Shown here: positions 52,623-61,795 of the stretch, one piece after another
Numbering within the stretch: position 1 is the stretch's first letter
Layout: the number at the start of each line of letters is the position of its first letter
Assembly (NCBI GenBank): GCA_963710135.1
Contig: CAVPYY010000006.1
Span: forward strand, 124,001 to 188,000
Source of the DNA: SG8-30 sp963710135
Lineage (GTDB): Bacteria; Pseudomonadota; Gammaproteobacteria; Steroidobacterales; Steroidobacteraceae
Direction of reading: 5' to 3'
Length of the DNA stretch: 64,000 nucleotides
Position numbers and translations under genes: made by a program
Notes under the pieces: generated by a model
Databases searched by the model: none
Seen by the model: only the letters and a program-made list of their open reading frames with translations
What the model was told of the DNA's origin: nothing

Positions 52623-54548
52623 TCAATCCTCCAAGTGAACACGGCTGCGCCCGGCCGCGTCCTGGCCGATGCGTTCCGCCACTGCGTCCAACGCCATGAC
52701 GCCGAGATCTTCCCCCGACCTCGTGCGCACGGCCAGTTGTCTGGACTCCATTTCCCGATCCCCCGCGACCAGCAGGTACGGGACACGCGCCAGCGTGTGT
52801 TCGCGGATTTTAAAGCCGACTTTCTCGTTTCGCAAGTCGATTTCCGTGCGAACCCCCTGATTCTTAAGGAATTCCGCGGCCTCCGCGGCATACCCCTCCT
52901 GTTTCGAGGTGATATTCATCACTACGGCCTGCACCGGCGCGAGCCAGGTGGGCAGCTTTCCGGCGTAATTCTCGATGAGAATCCCGATGAAACGCTCGAA
53001 TGAACCCAGCACCGCGCGGTGCAGCATCACCGGGCTCTTGCGGCTGCCGTCCTCCGCCACGTACTCGGCCCCGAGGCGTCCCGGGATGCCGAAGTCGACC
53101 TGCAGCGTGCCGCACTGCCAGTCGCGACCGATCGCATCGCGCAGCACGAACTCGAGCTTGGGACCGTAGAACGCACCCTCCCCCGGGTTCATGGTGTACT
53201 CGAGGCCCGCCTCCTCGATCGCCTCGCGCAGGGCGGCTTCGGCGCGATCCCAGACGTCATCCGTGAAGGCCCGCTTCTCCGGACGATCCGCAAACTTCAC
53301 GCGGACCTCCGTGAACCCGAAGTCCGCGTACATCGACATGAGCAGGTTGCAGAATGCGACCGTCTCCGAGCTGATCTGCTCTTCGGTGCAGAAGATGTGG
53401 CCGTCGTCCTGGGTGAAGGCGCGCACGCGCATCAGGCCGTGCAGGGCCCCGGACGGCTCGTTGCGATGGCAGGAGCCGAACTCCGCCATGCGCAGCGGCA
53501 GATCGCGGTAGGACTTGATGCCCTGCTTGTAGATCAATACGTGCCCGGGGCAGTTCATCGGCTTCACCGCGAGGATCCGGTCCTCGGATTCCGCGATGAA
53601 CATGTGTTCCGCGTAGTTCTCCCAGTGGCCGCTCTTCTCCCACAGCGACCGGTCCAGCAGCTGCGGAGTCTTTACCTCCTGGTAGTCGGCTTCCTGCAGT
53701 CGCGCCCGGACATAGTGCTCTATGGTGCGCCACAGCGTGTGGCCGTGCGGATGCCAGAATACGCTGCCCACCGCCTCTTCCTGCTGGTGAAACAGCCCGA
53801 GCTCGCGGCCGAGCCGCCGGTGGTCGCGCTTCTCCGCCTCCTCCAGGCGATGCAGGTAGGCCTTGAGCTGCTTCTCATCCGGCCATGCCGTGCCGTAGAC
53901 GCGCGTCAGCATCTCGTTACGCGAATCGCCGCGCCAATAGGCGCCGGCCACCTTCATCAGCTTGAAGGCCCCGAGCCGGCCGGTGCTCGGCACGTGCGGC
54001 CCGCGGCACAGGTCCTCCCAGTCGCCCTGGCCGTACAGCGAGATGTTCTCGCCCGCCGGAATCGACTCGATGATCTCGGCCTTGTAGTGCTCGCCGATGG
54101 CGCGGAAGTGCGCGGCCGCCTCGTCGCGCGGCAAGACGCGCCGGTGGACGGGAAGGTCCGCAGCGGCCAGTTCCTTCATGCGAGCTTCGAACAACTCCAG
54201 GTCCTCGGGCGTGAAGGGCCGCTTGAACGCGAAGTCGTAGTAGAACCCGTCCTCGATCACCGGGCCGATGGTCACCTGGGCATCGGGGTAGATCGACTGC
54301 ACCGCCTGGGCCAGCAGATGCGCGGTCGAGTGGCGCAGCATCTCGAGGCCTTCCGGGTCGCGCGCGGTGATGATCCGCAGCCGTGCGTCGCTGGCGATCT
54401 CATGCGACGTGTCGACCAGCTTGCCGTCGACCTCGCCCGCAAGCGCCGCGCGCGCAAGACCCGCGCCGATGCTGGCGGCGACCGCTGCGACCGTGACTGG
54501 CCCGTCAAAGGAACGGGTGCTGCCGTCTGGCAGCGTGATGACCGGCAT
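52623..54548 (-). CDS. thrS: Threonyl-tRNA synthetase
   Basis: A 641-aa class II synthetase with all domains: TGS (about 1-62), the editing/SAD domain with HSTAHLLAQAV (His73 and His77), catalytic motif 2 RMAEFGSCHRNEPSGALHGL, the zinc-ligand region MNCPGHVLIY and the C-terminal anticodon-binding domain (about 540-640). It heads the thrS-infC-rpmI-rplT-pheST-ihfA operon. No clear operator is visible in the 188-bp upstream gap (54549-54736), which is shared with a divergent hydrolase gene. Confidence 0.97.
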   Translation of the reverse strand: MPVITLPDGSTRSFDGPVTVAAVAASIGAGLARAALAGEVDGKLVDTSHEIASDARLRIITARDPEGLEMLRHSTAHLLAQAVQSIYPDAQVTIGPVIEDGFYYDFAFKRPFTPEDLELFEARMKELAAADLPVHRRVLPRDEAAAHFRAIGEHYKAEIIESIPAGENISLYGQGDWEDLCRGPHVPSTGRLGAFKLMKVAGAYWRGDSRNEMLTRVYGTAWPDEKQLKAYLHRLEEAEKRDHRRLGRELGLFHQQEEAVGSVFWHPHGHTLWRTIEHYVRARLQEADYQEVKTPQLLDRSLWEKSGHWENYAEHMFIAESEDRILAVKPMNCPGHVLIYKQGIKSYRDLPLRMAEFGSCHRNEPSGALHGLMRVRAFTQDDGHIFCTEEQISSETVAFCNLLMSMYADFGFTEVRVKFADRPEKRAFTDDVWDRAEAALREAIEEAGLEYTMNPGEGAFYGPKLEFVLRDAIGRDWQCGTLQVDFGIPGRLGAEYVAEDGSRKSPVMLHRAVLGSFERFIGILIENYAGKLPTWLAPVQAVVMNITSKQEGYAAEAAEFLKNQGVRTEIDLRNEKVGFKIREHTLARVPYLLVAGDREMESRQLAVRTRSGEDLGVMALDAVAERIGQDAAGRSRVHLED

Positions 54549-54736
54549 CGACTCTCACTCCAGCAGGCCCGCGCCGCGCCGACCCGATGCACAGCGGGAT
54601 CGCGAACCACCAGGAAAACGGCGCGCATCGTAGCACGGCAGGCTGTTGCACCGCAGTATGGGCGCCACAGGACCCGGGTCACGTTCCGTGGTGATTCGGA
54701 TGCATCAGCGGGCCCGTTCGCGTAGGCTTCGCCCCC

Positions 54737-55576
54737 GTGTTGATGGCACTCGCCCAGAAGAACGTCCGCCGGCCGGCCGCCGAGAAGCCGCCAAAGCCTC
54801 CCCATCGTCTCTACACGCTGCTCGAGTGGCGGGCGCTGCTGGAGTTCGGCTCGCTGCCGTTCAGCTGGCCAGCCCTGCAGACCAGCCCCCCGGGCGACGG
54901 ACACCCGGTCCTGCTACTGCCCGGCTTCGCGGTGGGCGACGCCACGCTGGGTCCGCTGTCGCTGTACCTCGGGTCCCGCGGCTATGCGGTCGAGACCTGG
55001 GGACTCGGCCGCAATCGGGGCTTCCAGAGGAAGTTCGCCGTGGCCCTGGAGCAGAAGCTCAGGTTCATGCACCACCGGGCCGGGCGCAAGGTGAGCCTGG
55101 TGGGCTGGAGCCTCGGCGGAGTATTCGCCTATGACCTGGCGCACAGGGCCCCGGAGTGCGTGCGCACCGTCATCGCGCTCGGCAGCCCGATGCAGTTGAG
55201 CCCGATGAAGATCGAGGCGCCGCTGCCGGTCAAGGTCCTATACCGCTGGCTGGCCCATCCACTTGGTCCGATCGCTCACCTGGCACTGGCGCGTGCCAAG
55301 CTGCTGCGCGTCGCGCCACCGGTACCGTCCACGTGCATCTATTCCGCGACCGACGGCGTGGTGCCGCCACACGCCGCGATTCTCCCCGGCAAGTTTCCTC
55401 AGCATGAAAACATCCCCGTACCCGGCAGCCACATCGGCCTCGGGGTCAATCCGATGGTGCTGTGGCTGCTGGCGGACCGGCTGGCGCAGCGCGAGAACCA
55501 CTGGAAACGGTTCACCGCGACGGGCACGTTCGGCAAGCTGTATCGCAACCTGCTGAAGCTCCCCAAGCTCGACTGA
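54737..55576 (+). CDS. Alpha/beta hydrolase
   Basis: A 279-aa hydrolase. The nucleophile elbow VGWSLGG, acid YSATDGVVPP and histidine GSHIGLGVNPMVLWLLADRL form a plausible triad. The oxyanion/entry strand is HPVLLLPGFAVGDATLGPL. The start is GTG 54737, with ATG 54743 as alternative; the N-terminal 25 residues are basic and proline-rich. It resembles PHA-synthase/esterase-like hydrolases, with family exact substrate unknown. It converges with the wax-ester synthase gene (6-bp gap). Confidence 0.82.
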   Translation: MLMALAQKNVRRPAAEKPPKPPHRLYTLLEWRALLEFGSLPFSWPALQTSPPGDGHPVLLLPGFAVGDATLGPLSLYLGSRGYAVETWGLGRNRGFQRKFAVALEQKLRFMHHRAGRKVSLVGWSLGGVFAYDLAHRAPECVRTVIALGSPMQLSPMKIEAPLPVKVLYRWLAHPLGPIAHLALARAKLLRVAPPVPSTCIYSATDGVVPPHAAILPGKFPQHENIPVPGSHIGLGVNPMVLWLLADRLAQRENHWKRFTATGTFGKLYRNLLKLPKLD

Positions 55577-55582
55577 GCCCGG

Positions 55583-57109
55583 TCAGGCGCGCGAGCGTCG
55601 CGACGCCGTCTTGGGTTTTGCCTTCTTCGCCGCAGGTTTGCGGCTCCTGGCGGCCTTCTTCATCTGCTTGCGCGGCGACCGTTTGCCGCGTCTCGCGCCG
55701 TCCTTCGCCAGCGCCAGGTATTCCTGGAACACGTCGCGTATGCACTGTGCGAAGAACTCCGGATCCGGCATCAACTCGCGACAGGAAGTCGGGGAGATTA
55801 CGATCCGCCCGTCGTGGCTGGTCACGGCAAACACCAGTCCCATGCCGTCGGTAATCGGCATGATGGCCGAGAAGTAGGTCATGCGCGCGCCATTCAAGTA
55901 GAGCGGGCGCGTCGGGCCAGGCACGTTGGTCACCGTGCAGCTGGCGAGTGGCGCGTGCTGCCCGACCCCTAGCGCCGCGCTCGACAACAGGCGCGCCGTC
56001 GTGGCCAGCGTGCGCGCCGGAGCATGCTTGCTCAGATCCGTCAGTTCGCGCGCGCCGACGGCATGCTCCATCTCATCGGAACTCGAGGTATGCGCCTGGA
56101 CGTGCCGCAGCCGCTCGATGTGGTCGGCGATGTCGGTGCCGAGCGGCACGCGCAGCATCTTGACGCCCGGCGGGCCGTCGGCCGAGTCCGCGTTGCGGAT
56201 CGAAATCGGGGCGATGGCCACCAGGCTGGCGGGCGGCAGCTCGTCGTGCGACTCGAGGTAGCGGCGCAGCGCACCGCCGCAGACGGACAACACCACGTCG
56301 TTGACGGTCGCCTCGCCGACCAGATCGCGAATCTGCCGGAACTCCTCCAGCAGGAAGCGGCGGGTATCGAACACCCGGTGCGGCGAGACCTCCGCATTGA
56401 AGCGGGTAATCGGGTGCCGTTCCGGATGCAGGAATGCGTCGCTGACCGCGCCGAGCAGCACGGGGCCCAGCTTGCGGAAGGTGCGCATCAGCGGTCCCGC
56501 CATCTCAAACGGCTGGATCACGTTGTGCAGCGCGGCGCGCGCGAGCAGCGCCGTCGGCCCGGGAGGCGGCTCGGGGAACCATGGCTCCGGCGGATCGGGC
56601 TGGGCGCTGCGGGCCACCGTGTCGTGCAACAGGGTGGTGATCTCTGCCCCGCCGGAAAGATCAATCGCAGCGTGGTGGATCTTGGTCAGCAGCGCGAAGC
56701 TGTCGTCCGGCAGGTCGAGGAACGAGTCGAGTCCCTCGACGAGGTAGATCTCCCAGAGCGGCCTGGAGAGGTCCAGAGGACGCGCATGGATGCGGGATGC
56801 CTGGATGCAGAACTGACGCCAGTCGCCGGGCTGCGGCAATGCGACATGGCGGACGTGGTATTCGACGTCGAAGCGCTCGTCCTCGACCCAGTAGGGATAG
56901 TCGAGCTCCAGGGGGACACGCAGCAGCTTCTGACGGAAGATCGGCGAGAGGTGCAGGCGACTCTCGATGTGCCGGAGCAAGCCCTTGAAGCGGATCTTGC
57001 CGCCCGGCGCCGTCGACGGGTCGTAGATGTTGACCAGGGTGATGTTGGCGTTCGCGTGACCCGTATCGGCGTACAGGAACAGCGCATCATCGCCATGGAG
57101 CTGACGCAT
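55583..57109 (-). CDS. Wax ester synthase / diacylglycerol acyltransferase (WS/DGAT family)
   Basis: A 508-aa WS/DGAT-family protein making wax esters or triacylglycerols from acyl-CoA. The catalytic motif is KIHHAAIDLSGG with His145, His146 and Asp150 (HHxxxD). Other family blocks: PLWEIYLVEGLD, VSPHRVFDTRRFLLEEFRQI, ATVNDVVLSVCGGALRRYL, CTVTNVPGPTRPLYLNGARM and MGLVFAVTSHDGRI. The C-terminal 35 residues are almost entirely Lys, Arg, Ala, Ser and Pro (AKKAKPK, RRSRA), a histone-like tail unusual for the family. Start ATG 57109 is chosen for the N-terminal RQLHGDDALFLYAD motif. Confidence 0.87.
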   Translation of the reverse strand: MRQLHGDDALFLYADTGHANANITLVNIYDPSTAPGGKIRFKGLLRHIESRLHLSPIFRQKLLRVPLELDYPYWVEDERFDVEYHVRHVALPQPGDWRQFCIQASRIHARPLDLSRPLWEIYLVEGLDSFLDLPDDSFALLTKIHHAAIDLSGGAEITTLLHDTVARSAQPDPPEPWFPEPPPGPTALLARAALHNVIQPFEMAGPLMRTFRKLGPVLLGAVSDAFLHPERHPITRFNAEVSPHRVFDTRRFLLEEFRQIRDLVGEATVNDVVLSVCGGALRRYLESHDELPPASLVAIAPISIRNADSADGPPGVKMLRVPLGTDIADHIERLRHVQAHTSSSDEMEHAVGARELTDLSKHAPARTLATTARLLSSAALGVGQHAPLASCTVTNVPGPTRPLYLNGARMTYFSAIMPITDGMGLVFAVTSHDGRIVISPTSCRELMPDPEFFAQCIRDVFQEYLALAKDGARRGKRSPRKQMKKAARSRKPAAKKAKPKTASRRSRA

Positions 57110-57153
57110 CGGTTTCGGCCTCCTGCCCGCCCGCGCGGGCTTGCGCAGCCAGT

Positions 57154-58098
57154 CTAGCAACCCGTTGGTGGCGATAGCGACGGGTTTACCGCAGGCGCCG
57201 GCGAAGTGTGACCGACCACGTAGTCGGCGATCGCCTGAACCGCCGCATCCGCTTCTGCCAGACCGTGCATCACCGGGAATACGTGCGGCATCCCGTGCCA
57301 GACCTGCAGGGTGACGTTGCGTGCGCGGGCGGCGTATCGGGTCGAGTCGTCCAGCAGAATCTCGGAGCTGCCGACGAGCACCAGCGCGGGCGGCAGGCCG
57401 TCGAGACTTCCGAACAGGGGCGATACGTATGGATCGCGACGCTGCGGCTCCGGCACATAGCAATGGGCGAGGTCGGCCACGATCGCCGAGCGGAACAGCG
57501 GGTCGAGGCCGTCGTTGCGGCGCATCGAGTCTCCGCTGAAGGTCGCATCGAGCACGGGCGAGAGCGCGACGAGCGCCGCAGGAGCGGGCTCGCCGAGATC
57601 GCGGATACGCAGCGCCGTCACGATGGTGAGGTTGCCGCCCGCCGAATCACCGGCGATCACGATCTGCCTGGAATCGACCCCGAGACTCAACAGGTGACGA
57701 TAGGCCGCGAGGCAATCATCCGTCGCGGCGGGGTAAGGATGCTCCGGCGCCAGGCGGTAGGAGACGTACAGACCGCGGGCACCGGCGCGCTCGCACAGAC
57801 GCGCGAGCATGGCACAGTGGACGTTGGGCGATTCGGCGACAAAGGCGCCGCCGTGCAGGTAGAGAATGTAGCGCGTCGCCCCTGCCCCGACGCCGTTGAC
57901 CCAGTGGACGCTGCAGTGCTCGAGCTGTTCGACCGGCAGGCTGGTAAACGATATCGAGCCGCCGGCTCGCTTGTCGAAACGCGCCATGTCCCGGCGGATC
58001 CGGCCGGGCGACGGGTCGCGCACCAGCGCGCTGCGCGCCGCCCGCAGGAAACGGAACAGCGACCACTTGAACAGGCGTTGGCGGAATGTCTGCTGCAC
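57154..58098 (-). CDS. Alpha/beta hydrolase, hormone-sensitive-lipase type
   Basis: A 314-aa esterase/lipase of family IV. HSL-type oxyanion motif YLHGGAFVAES, YRLAPEHPYPAATDD, nucleophile motif IAGDSAGGNLTI, acid region VGSSEILLDDS and catalytic His in WHGMPHVFPVMHGLAEAD. The spacing is complete and the enzyme should be active on short or medium acyl esters. It lies 44 bp upstream of the WS/DGAT gene on the same strand, suggesting a storage-lipid synthesis/turnover pair. Confidence 0.9.
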   Translation of the reverse strand: MQQTFRQRLFKWSLFRFLRAARSALVRDPSPGRIRRDMARFDKRAGGSISFTSLPVEQLEHCSVHWVNGVGAGATRYILYLHGGAFVAESPNVHCAMLARLCERAGARGLYVSYRLAPEHPYPAATDDCLAAYRHLLSLGVDSRQIVIAGDSAGGNLTIVTALRIRDLGEPAPAALVALSPVLDATFSGDSMRRNDGLDPLFRSAIVADLAHCYVPEPQRRDPYVSPLFGSLDGLPPALVLVGSSEILLDDSTRYAARARNVTLQVWHGMPHVFPVMHGLAEADAAVQAIADYVVGHTSPAPAVNPSLSPPTGC

Positions 58099-58185
58099 CC
58101 GGATCCTCCGTGCTTGTGCCGTGGCACGGGTGTGGAGGCGGCCGAAGCGCGGCCGGCGCCGTGTGCCCGCATTGATCCCACAGAG

Positions 58186-58260
58186 TGGTGGGCGCGACAG
58201 GGATCGAACCTGTGACCCCTACCATGTCAAGGTAGTGCTCTACCGCTGAGCTACGCGCCC
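58186..58260 (-). tRNA. tRNA-Val (GAC)
   Basis: A 75-nt cloverleaf on the minus strand: acceptor GGGCGCG/CGCGCCC, D arm TAGCTCAGCGGTAGAGCA, anticodon stem CTACC/GGTAG with loop TTGACAT (anticodon GAC), T arm with GGTTCGATCCC, and an encoded CCA. Confidence 0.96.
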
Positions 58261-58305
58261 TCGGGGAGCGCGGATGTTACTGGAAGTCCCCCGCGCGAGG
58301 CAATC

Positions 58306-58408
58306 AATGGGGACATTCTCTATTTCGGGGACATTCTCCTTTTTCGATGCCGGGCCCCGATACGTCACGAAAAAGGAGAATGTCCCCGAAATAGAGAATG
58401 TCCCCATT
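58306..58408. repeat. 103-bp perfect inverted repeat with GGGGACATTCTC boxes
   Basis: Two 41-bp arms (58306-58346 and 58368-58408) are exact reverse complements around a 21-bp centre. Each arm holds the box GGGGACATTCTC twice, so the element carries four boxes. It abuts uvrB: the last bases of the right arm overlap the uvrB TAA. AT content and structure differ from the surroundings, suggesting a REP/MITE-type repeat that may also terminate uvrB transcription. Confidence 0.85.
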
Positions 58409-60416
58409 AGCCGGCCAGGCGGTCGGCGTCGGCGCCCAGCGCGATCTTGCGCAGGCCCGAGATCTCATCGCGCAGGCGAGCCGCTTCCTCGAACTCGAGG
58501 TTGCGCGCCAGCCTGAACATTTCCTGCTCGAGCTTCTTCACGCGCTTCATGGCCTGCTCGGGCGTCAGCCGGACGGCGGTCTTGCCGCGCAACTCCCCAC
58601 TGCCGTCGCCCATCGCGCCTTCCATGATGTCCTGGATGGCCTTGGTAATGCTGCGCGGCGTGATGCCGTGGGTCTTGTTGAACTCGATCTGGTGCGCCCG
58701 CCGTCGATCCATCTCCGCCATGGCGCGCTGCATCGAGCCGGTGATGCGGTCGGCGTACAGGATCGCCCGTCCCTCGACGTTTCGCGCGGCGCGGCCCACC
58801 GTCTGGATCAGCGAGCCCTCGGAGCGCAGAAAGCCCTCCTTGTCGGCATCCAGTATGGCGACCAGCGAAACCTCGGGCAGGTCGAGCCCTTCACGCAGGA
58901 GATTGATGCCCACCAGCACGTCGAACTTCGCGAGCCGCAGGTCGCGGATGATCTCGACGCGCTCGACGGTGTCGATGTCGGAGTGCAGGTAGCGGACCTT
59001 CACGCCATGTTCGTGCAGGTACTCGGTCAGATCCTCCGCCATCCGCTTGGTCAGCGTCGTGACCAGCACGCGCTCCCGGCGTTCCGCGCGCAACCGGATC
59101 TCGGACAGCAGGTCATCCACCTGGCTGCGCACCGGCCGGACCTCGACTTCAGGATCGATGAGTCCGGTCGGCCGGGCCACCTGTTCGACCACCTGGCCGG
59201 AGCGCTCCAGTTCGAGCTTCGAAGGCGTCGCCGACACATAGATGGTCTGCGGCTGCAGGTGTTCGAATTCGTCGAAACGCAGCGGCCGGTTGTCGAGCGC
59301 CGACGGCAGCCGGAAGCCGAATGCCACCAGCGTCTCCTTGCGCGAGCGGTCGCCGCGGTACATGCCCATGATCTGCGGCATGGTCACGTGGCTCTCGTCG
59401 ACCACCAGCATCGCGTTGCGCGGCAGGTAATCGAACAGGCATGGTGGTGGCTCGCCGGGTTCGCGCCCCGACAGGTACCGCGAGTAGTTCTCGATGCCGG
59501 CGCAGTAGCCGACCTCGTTCATCATCTCGATGTCGAACAAGGTGCGCTGTTCCAGCCGCTGCGCCTCGACCAGCTTGTCCTGCGACCTCAGCTCGGCCAG
59601 GCGCTCCCGCAGCTCGTCCTTGATGTCATCCAGCGTCGCAACCAGCCGCTCACGCGGCGTGACGTAATGGGTGGACGGGAAAACGGTCAGCCGCGGCACC
59701 TTGCGCAGCACTTCACCGGTCAGCGGGTCAAACCACGCGAGAGCGTCGATCTCTTCGTCGAAGAACTGCACGCGCACCGCCTCCCTCTCGGAGTCGGCGG
59801 GAAAGATGTCCACCACGTCGCCGCGCACGCGGAACGTCCCCTGCTTGAGGTCCATCTCGTTGCGGGTGTACTGCATGTCCGCGAGCCGCCTGAGCAGCTG
59901 GCGGTGGTCCATGCGCTCGCCTCTCACCAGATGCAGCACCATCTGCAGGTATGCGGCGGGGTCACCGAGGCCGTAGATGGCGGAAACCGTCGCGACGATG
60001 ATCGAGTCGGGCCGCTCCAGCAGCGCCTTGGTGGCGGACAGCCGCATCTGCTCGATGTGCTCGTTGATCGAAGCGTCCTTCTCGATGTAGGTGTCGGAGG
60101 ACGGTACGTACGCCTCGGGCTGGTAGTAGTCGTAGTACGAGACGAAGTACTCGACGGCATTGTCCGGGAAGAAGGAGCGGAACTCGCCGTACAGCTGCGC
60201 GGCCAGGGTCTTGTTGTGCGCCAGCACCAGGGTCGGGCGCTGCAGTCGCTCGATGATGTTGGCGATGGTGTAGGTCTTGCCTGATCCGGTGACGCCCAGC
60301 AGCGTCTGGTGCGCGAGCCCGGAGTCGAGGCCGTCAAGCAGCGCCTCGATCGCCTTGGGCTGATCACCAGCAGGCTGGTAATCGGACTGCAGGCGAAATG
60401 GGCGCGGGTCATTCAT
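58407..60416 (-). CDS. uvrB: Excinuclease ABC subunit UvrB
   Basis: A 669-aa DNA damage-recognition helicase of nucleotide excision repair. Walker A LGVTGSGKTYT (about 40-50), the damage-probing beta-hairpin VEYFVSYYDYYQPEAYVPSS, helicase motifs (LVVDESHVTMPQ, FLRSEGSLIQTVGRAARN) and the C-terminal UVR domain that contacts UvrC (RVKKLEQEMFRLARNLEFEE). Length and order are normal. The stop codon is overlapped by the 103-bp inverted repeat. Confidence 0.97.
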   Translation of the reverse strand: MNDPRPFRLQSDYQPAGDQPKAIEALLDGLDSGLAHQTLLGVTGSGKTYTIANIIERLQRPTLVLAHNKTLAAQLYGEFRSFFPDNAVEYFVSYYDYYQPEAYVPSSDTYIEKDASINEHIEQMRLSATKALLERPDSIIVATVSAIYGLGDPAAYLQMVLHLVRGERMDHRQLLRRLADMQYTRNEMDLKQGTFRVRGDVVDIFPADSEREAVRVQFFDEEIDALAWFDPLTGEVLRKVPRLTVFPSTHYVTPRERLVATLDDIKDELRERLAELRSQDKLVEAQRLEQRTLFDIEMMNEVGYCAGIENYSRYLSGREPGEPPPCLFDYLPRNAMLVVDESHVTMPQIMGMYRGDRSRKETLVAFGFRLPSALDNRPLRFDEFEHLQPQTIYVSATPSKLELERSGQVVEQVARPTGLIDPEVEVRPVRSQVDDLLSEIRLRAERRERVLVTTLTKRMAEDLTEYLHEHGVKVRYLHSDIDTVERVEIIRDLRLAKFDVLVGINLLREGLDLPEVSLVAILDADKEGFLRSEGSLIQTVGRAARNVEGRAILYADRITGSMQRAMAEMDRRRAHQIEFNKTHGITPRSITKAIQDIMEGAMGDGSGELRGKTAVRLTPEQAMKRVKKLEQEMFRLARNLEFEEAARLRDEISGLRKIALGADADRLAG

Positions 60417-60582
60417 GGGCTCGGTCTTCCTTGCGAGACTCGGACGATCCGGATTTCCTTAGGCTCGGCAACGCAGCCGGCGTTCCATCGCGCCGCCGCA
60501 GGCGAGCAGCGAACTTATGATAACGGGGCGCGGGGCAAGACGCGGAAGGCCGCGGCGGCGGCCTCGGGCGACCGCTGGATTG

Positions 60583-60611
60583 TTGACTTGACCGGGTCCG
60601 TGCCCGAGAAT
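60583..60611 (+). promoter_or_regulatory. Promoter of tRNA-Asn
   Basis: TTGACT (60583-60588) and GAGAAT (60606-60611) are spaced by 17 bp; the -10 is 22 bp before the mature tRNA. The GC-rich discriminator after the -10 (CTCGCGCCC) is typical of growth-rate-controlled stable-RNA promoters. Confidence 0.6.
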
Positions 60612-60633
60612 TCTCGCGCCCTCAGGGGCCTAT

Positions 60634-60709
60634 TCCCCGATAGCTCAGTCGGTAGAGCAACGGACTGTTAATCCGTGTGTCGTTGGTTCGAGCCCAACTC
60701 GGGGAGCCA
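60634..60709 (+). tRNA. tRNA-Asn (GTT)
   Basis: A 76-nt cloverleaf: acceptor TCCCCGA/TCGGGGA, D arm TAGCTCAGTCGGTAGAGCA, anticodon stem-loop CGGACTGTTAATCCG (anticodon GTT), T arm GTTCGAGCC and encoded CCA. Confidence 0.97.
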
Positions 60710-60767
60710 AATCAAGGACTTATGGTAGCCCTGTGGCTGCCGCGCCAGAGCAGCCCGCGCTGCTCAC

Positions 60768-60796
60768 GAAACGGCCCGCTACACGCGGGCCGTTTC
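60768..60796 (+). terminator. Rho-independent terminator after tRNA-Asn
   Basis: A perfect 12-bp stem (GAAACGGCCCGC / GCGGGCCGTTTC, 5-nt loop) is followed by TTTG. It lies 59 bp after the tRNA and faces the end of galU, so it may serve both strands. Confidence 0.75.
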
Positions 60797-60816
60797 TTTG
60801 TCGGCGCCTGGCCGAC

Positions 60817-61707
60817 TCAGGCGGCGCCGCGCTGCATGCGCGCGCTGAGATACTGCCGGAACCCTTCGCCAAGCTCCGGATGCTTGAGACCGAATTCCAC
60901 TGTGGCCTCGAGGTAGCCGAGCTTGTTGCCGCAGTCGTAGCGCTGGCCCTGGAAGCGGTAGGCGTAGACCGGCTCGTCCGCCAGCAGCATGGCGATGGCA
61001 TCGGTCAGCTGGATCTCGCCGCCGGCGCCGCGACCCACGCGCTCGAGCCGGTCGAAAATCGAGCCGCTCAGCAGGTACCGCCCGACGACGGCGAGATTGG
61101 ACGGCGCGTCGGCGGGCTTCGGCTTCTCGACCATCTTGCGTACGCGGGCGAGTCGTGACTCGTCGCCGCCGGTATCGACGATGCCGTACTTGTCGGTTTC
61201 CGACGCTGCGACCGTCTGCACACCGACCAGGCTGCCGCCGCAGTCAGCATGCGCGTCGGCCATCTGCTTGAGAACGGGAACCTCCGCGTCGATGAGATCA
61301 TCGGCGAGGTGCACGAAGAACGGCGCGTTGCCGACCGCCGGACGGGCGCACAGGACGGCGTGTCCCAGGCCCAGCGGAGCGGGCTGGCGGATATAGATGC
61401 ACGAGGCGTACGACGGCAGGATCGAACGTACCGACTCGAGCAGCGCGGCCTTGCCCTGCTCCTCCAGTGCGCGCTCCAGCTCCGGGTCCGAATCGAAATG
61501 ATCCTCGATGGCCCGCTTGGAGCTGCCGGTTATGAACACCAGGTGGCGCGCTCCGGCGGCCAGCGCCTCTTCCGCTGCATACTGGATCAGCGGCTTGTCC
61601 ACGACCGGCAGCATTTCCTTGGGGCTGGCCTTGGTGGCCGGCAGGAAACGCGTGCCACGCCCGGCGACCGGGAAAACGGCAGACAGGATCGGTGCGGACC
61701 GGCTCAC
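60817..61707 (-). CDS. galU: UTP-glucose-1-phosphate uridylyltransferase
   Basis: A 296-aa nucleotidyltransferase making UDP-glucose for cell-envelope sugars. It shows the N-terminal nucleotide-binding signature VFPVAGRGTRFLPATKASPKEMLPVVDKP, VFITGSSKRAIEDHFD, PLGLGHAVLCARP, FFVHLADDLID and MVEKPKPADAPSNLAVVGRYLL; GEIQLTDAI and YDCGNKLGYLEATVEFGL close the fold. The gene is single and convergent with tRNA-Asn. Confidence 0.96.
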   Translation of the reverse strand: MSRSAPILSAVFPVAGRGTRFLPATKASPKEMLPVVDKPLIQYAAEEALAAGARHLVFITGSSKRAIEDHFDSDPELERALEEQGKAALLESVRSILPSYASCIYIRQPAPLGLGHAVLCARPAVGNAPFFVHLADDLIDAEVPVLKQMADAHADCGGSLVGVQTVAASETDKYGIVDTGGDESRLARVRKMVEKPKPADAPSNLAVVGRYLLSGSIFDRLERVGRGAGGEIQLTDAIAMLLADEPVYAYRFQGQRYDCGNKLGYLEATVEFGLKHPELGEGFRQYLSARMQRGAA

Positions 61708-61795
61708 GACTCACCTCGGCTCTTCTCAGGTCAGGGGCCGATGATAACGGAGGGTCGTGTCGCCGGTCCGCACGCGTTTCACACAGTTGGCGCCG

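Noticed and set aside
58262..58410. CRISPR-like repeats (two spaced copies of GGGGACATTCTC per arm)
   Set aside because: The copies are arranged as one large inverted repeat without regular spacers, and no cas gene is present.
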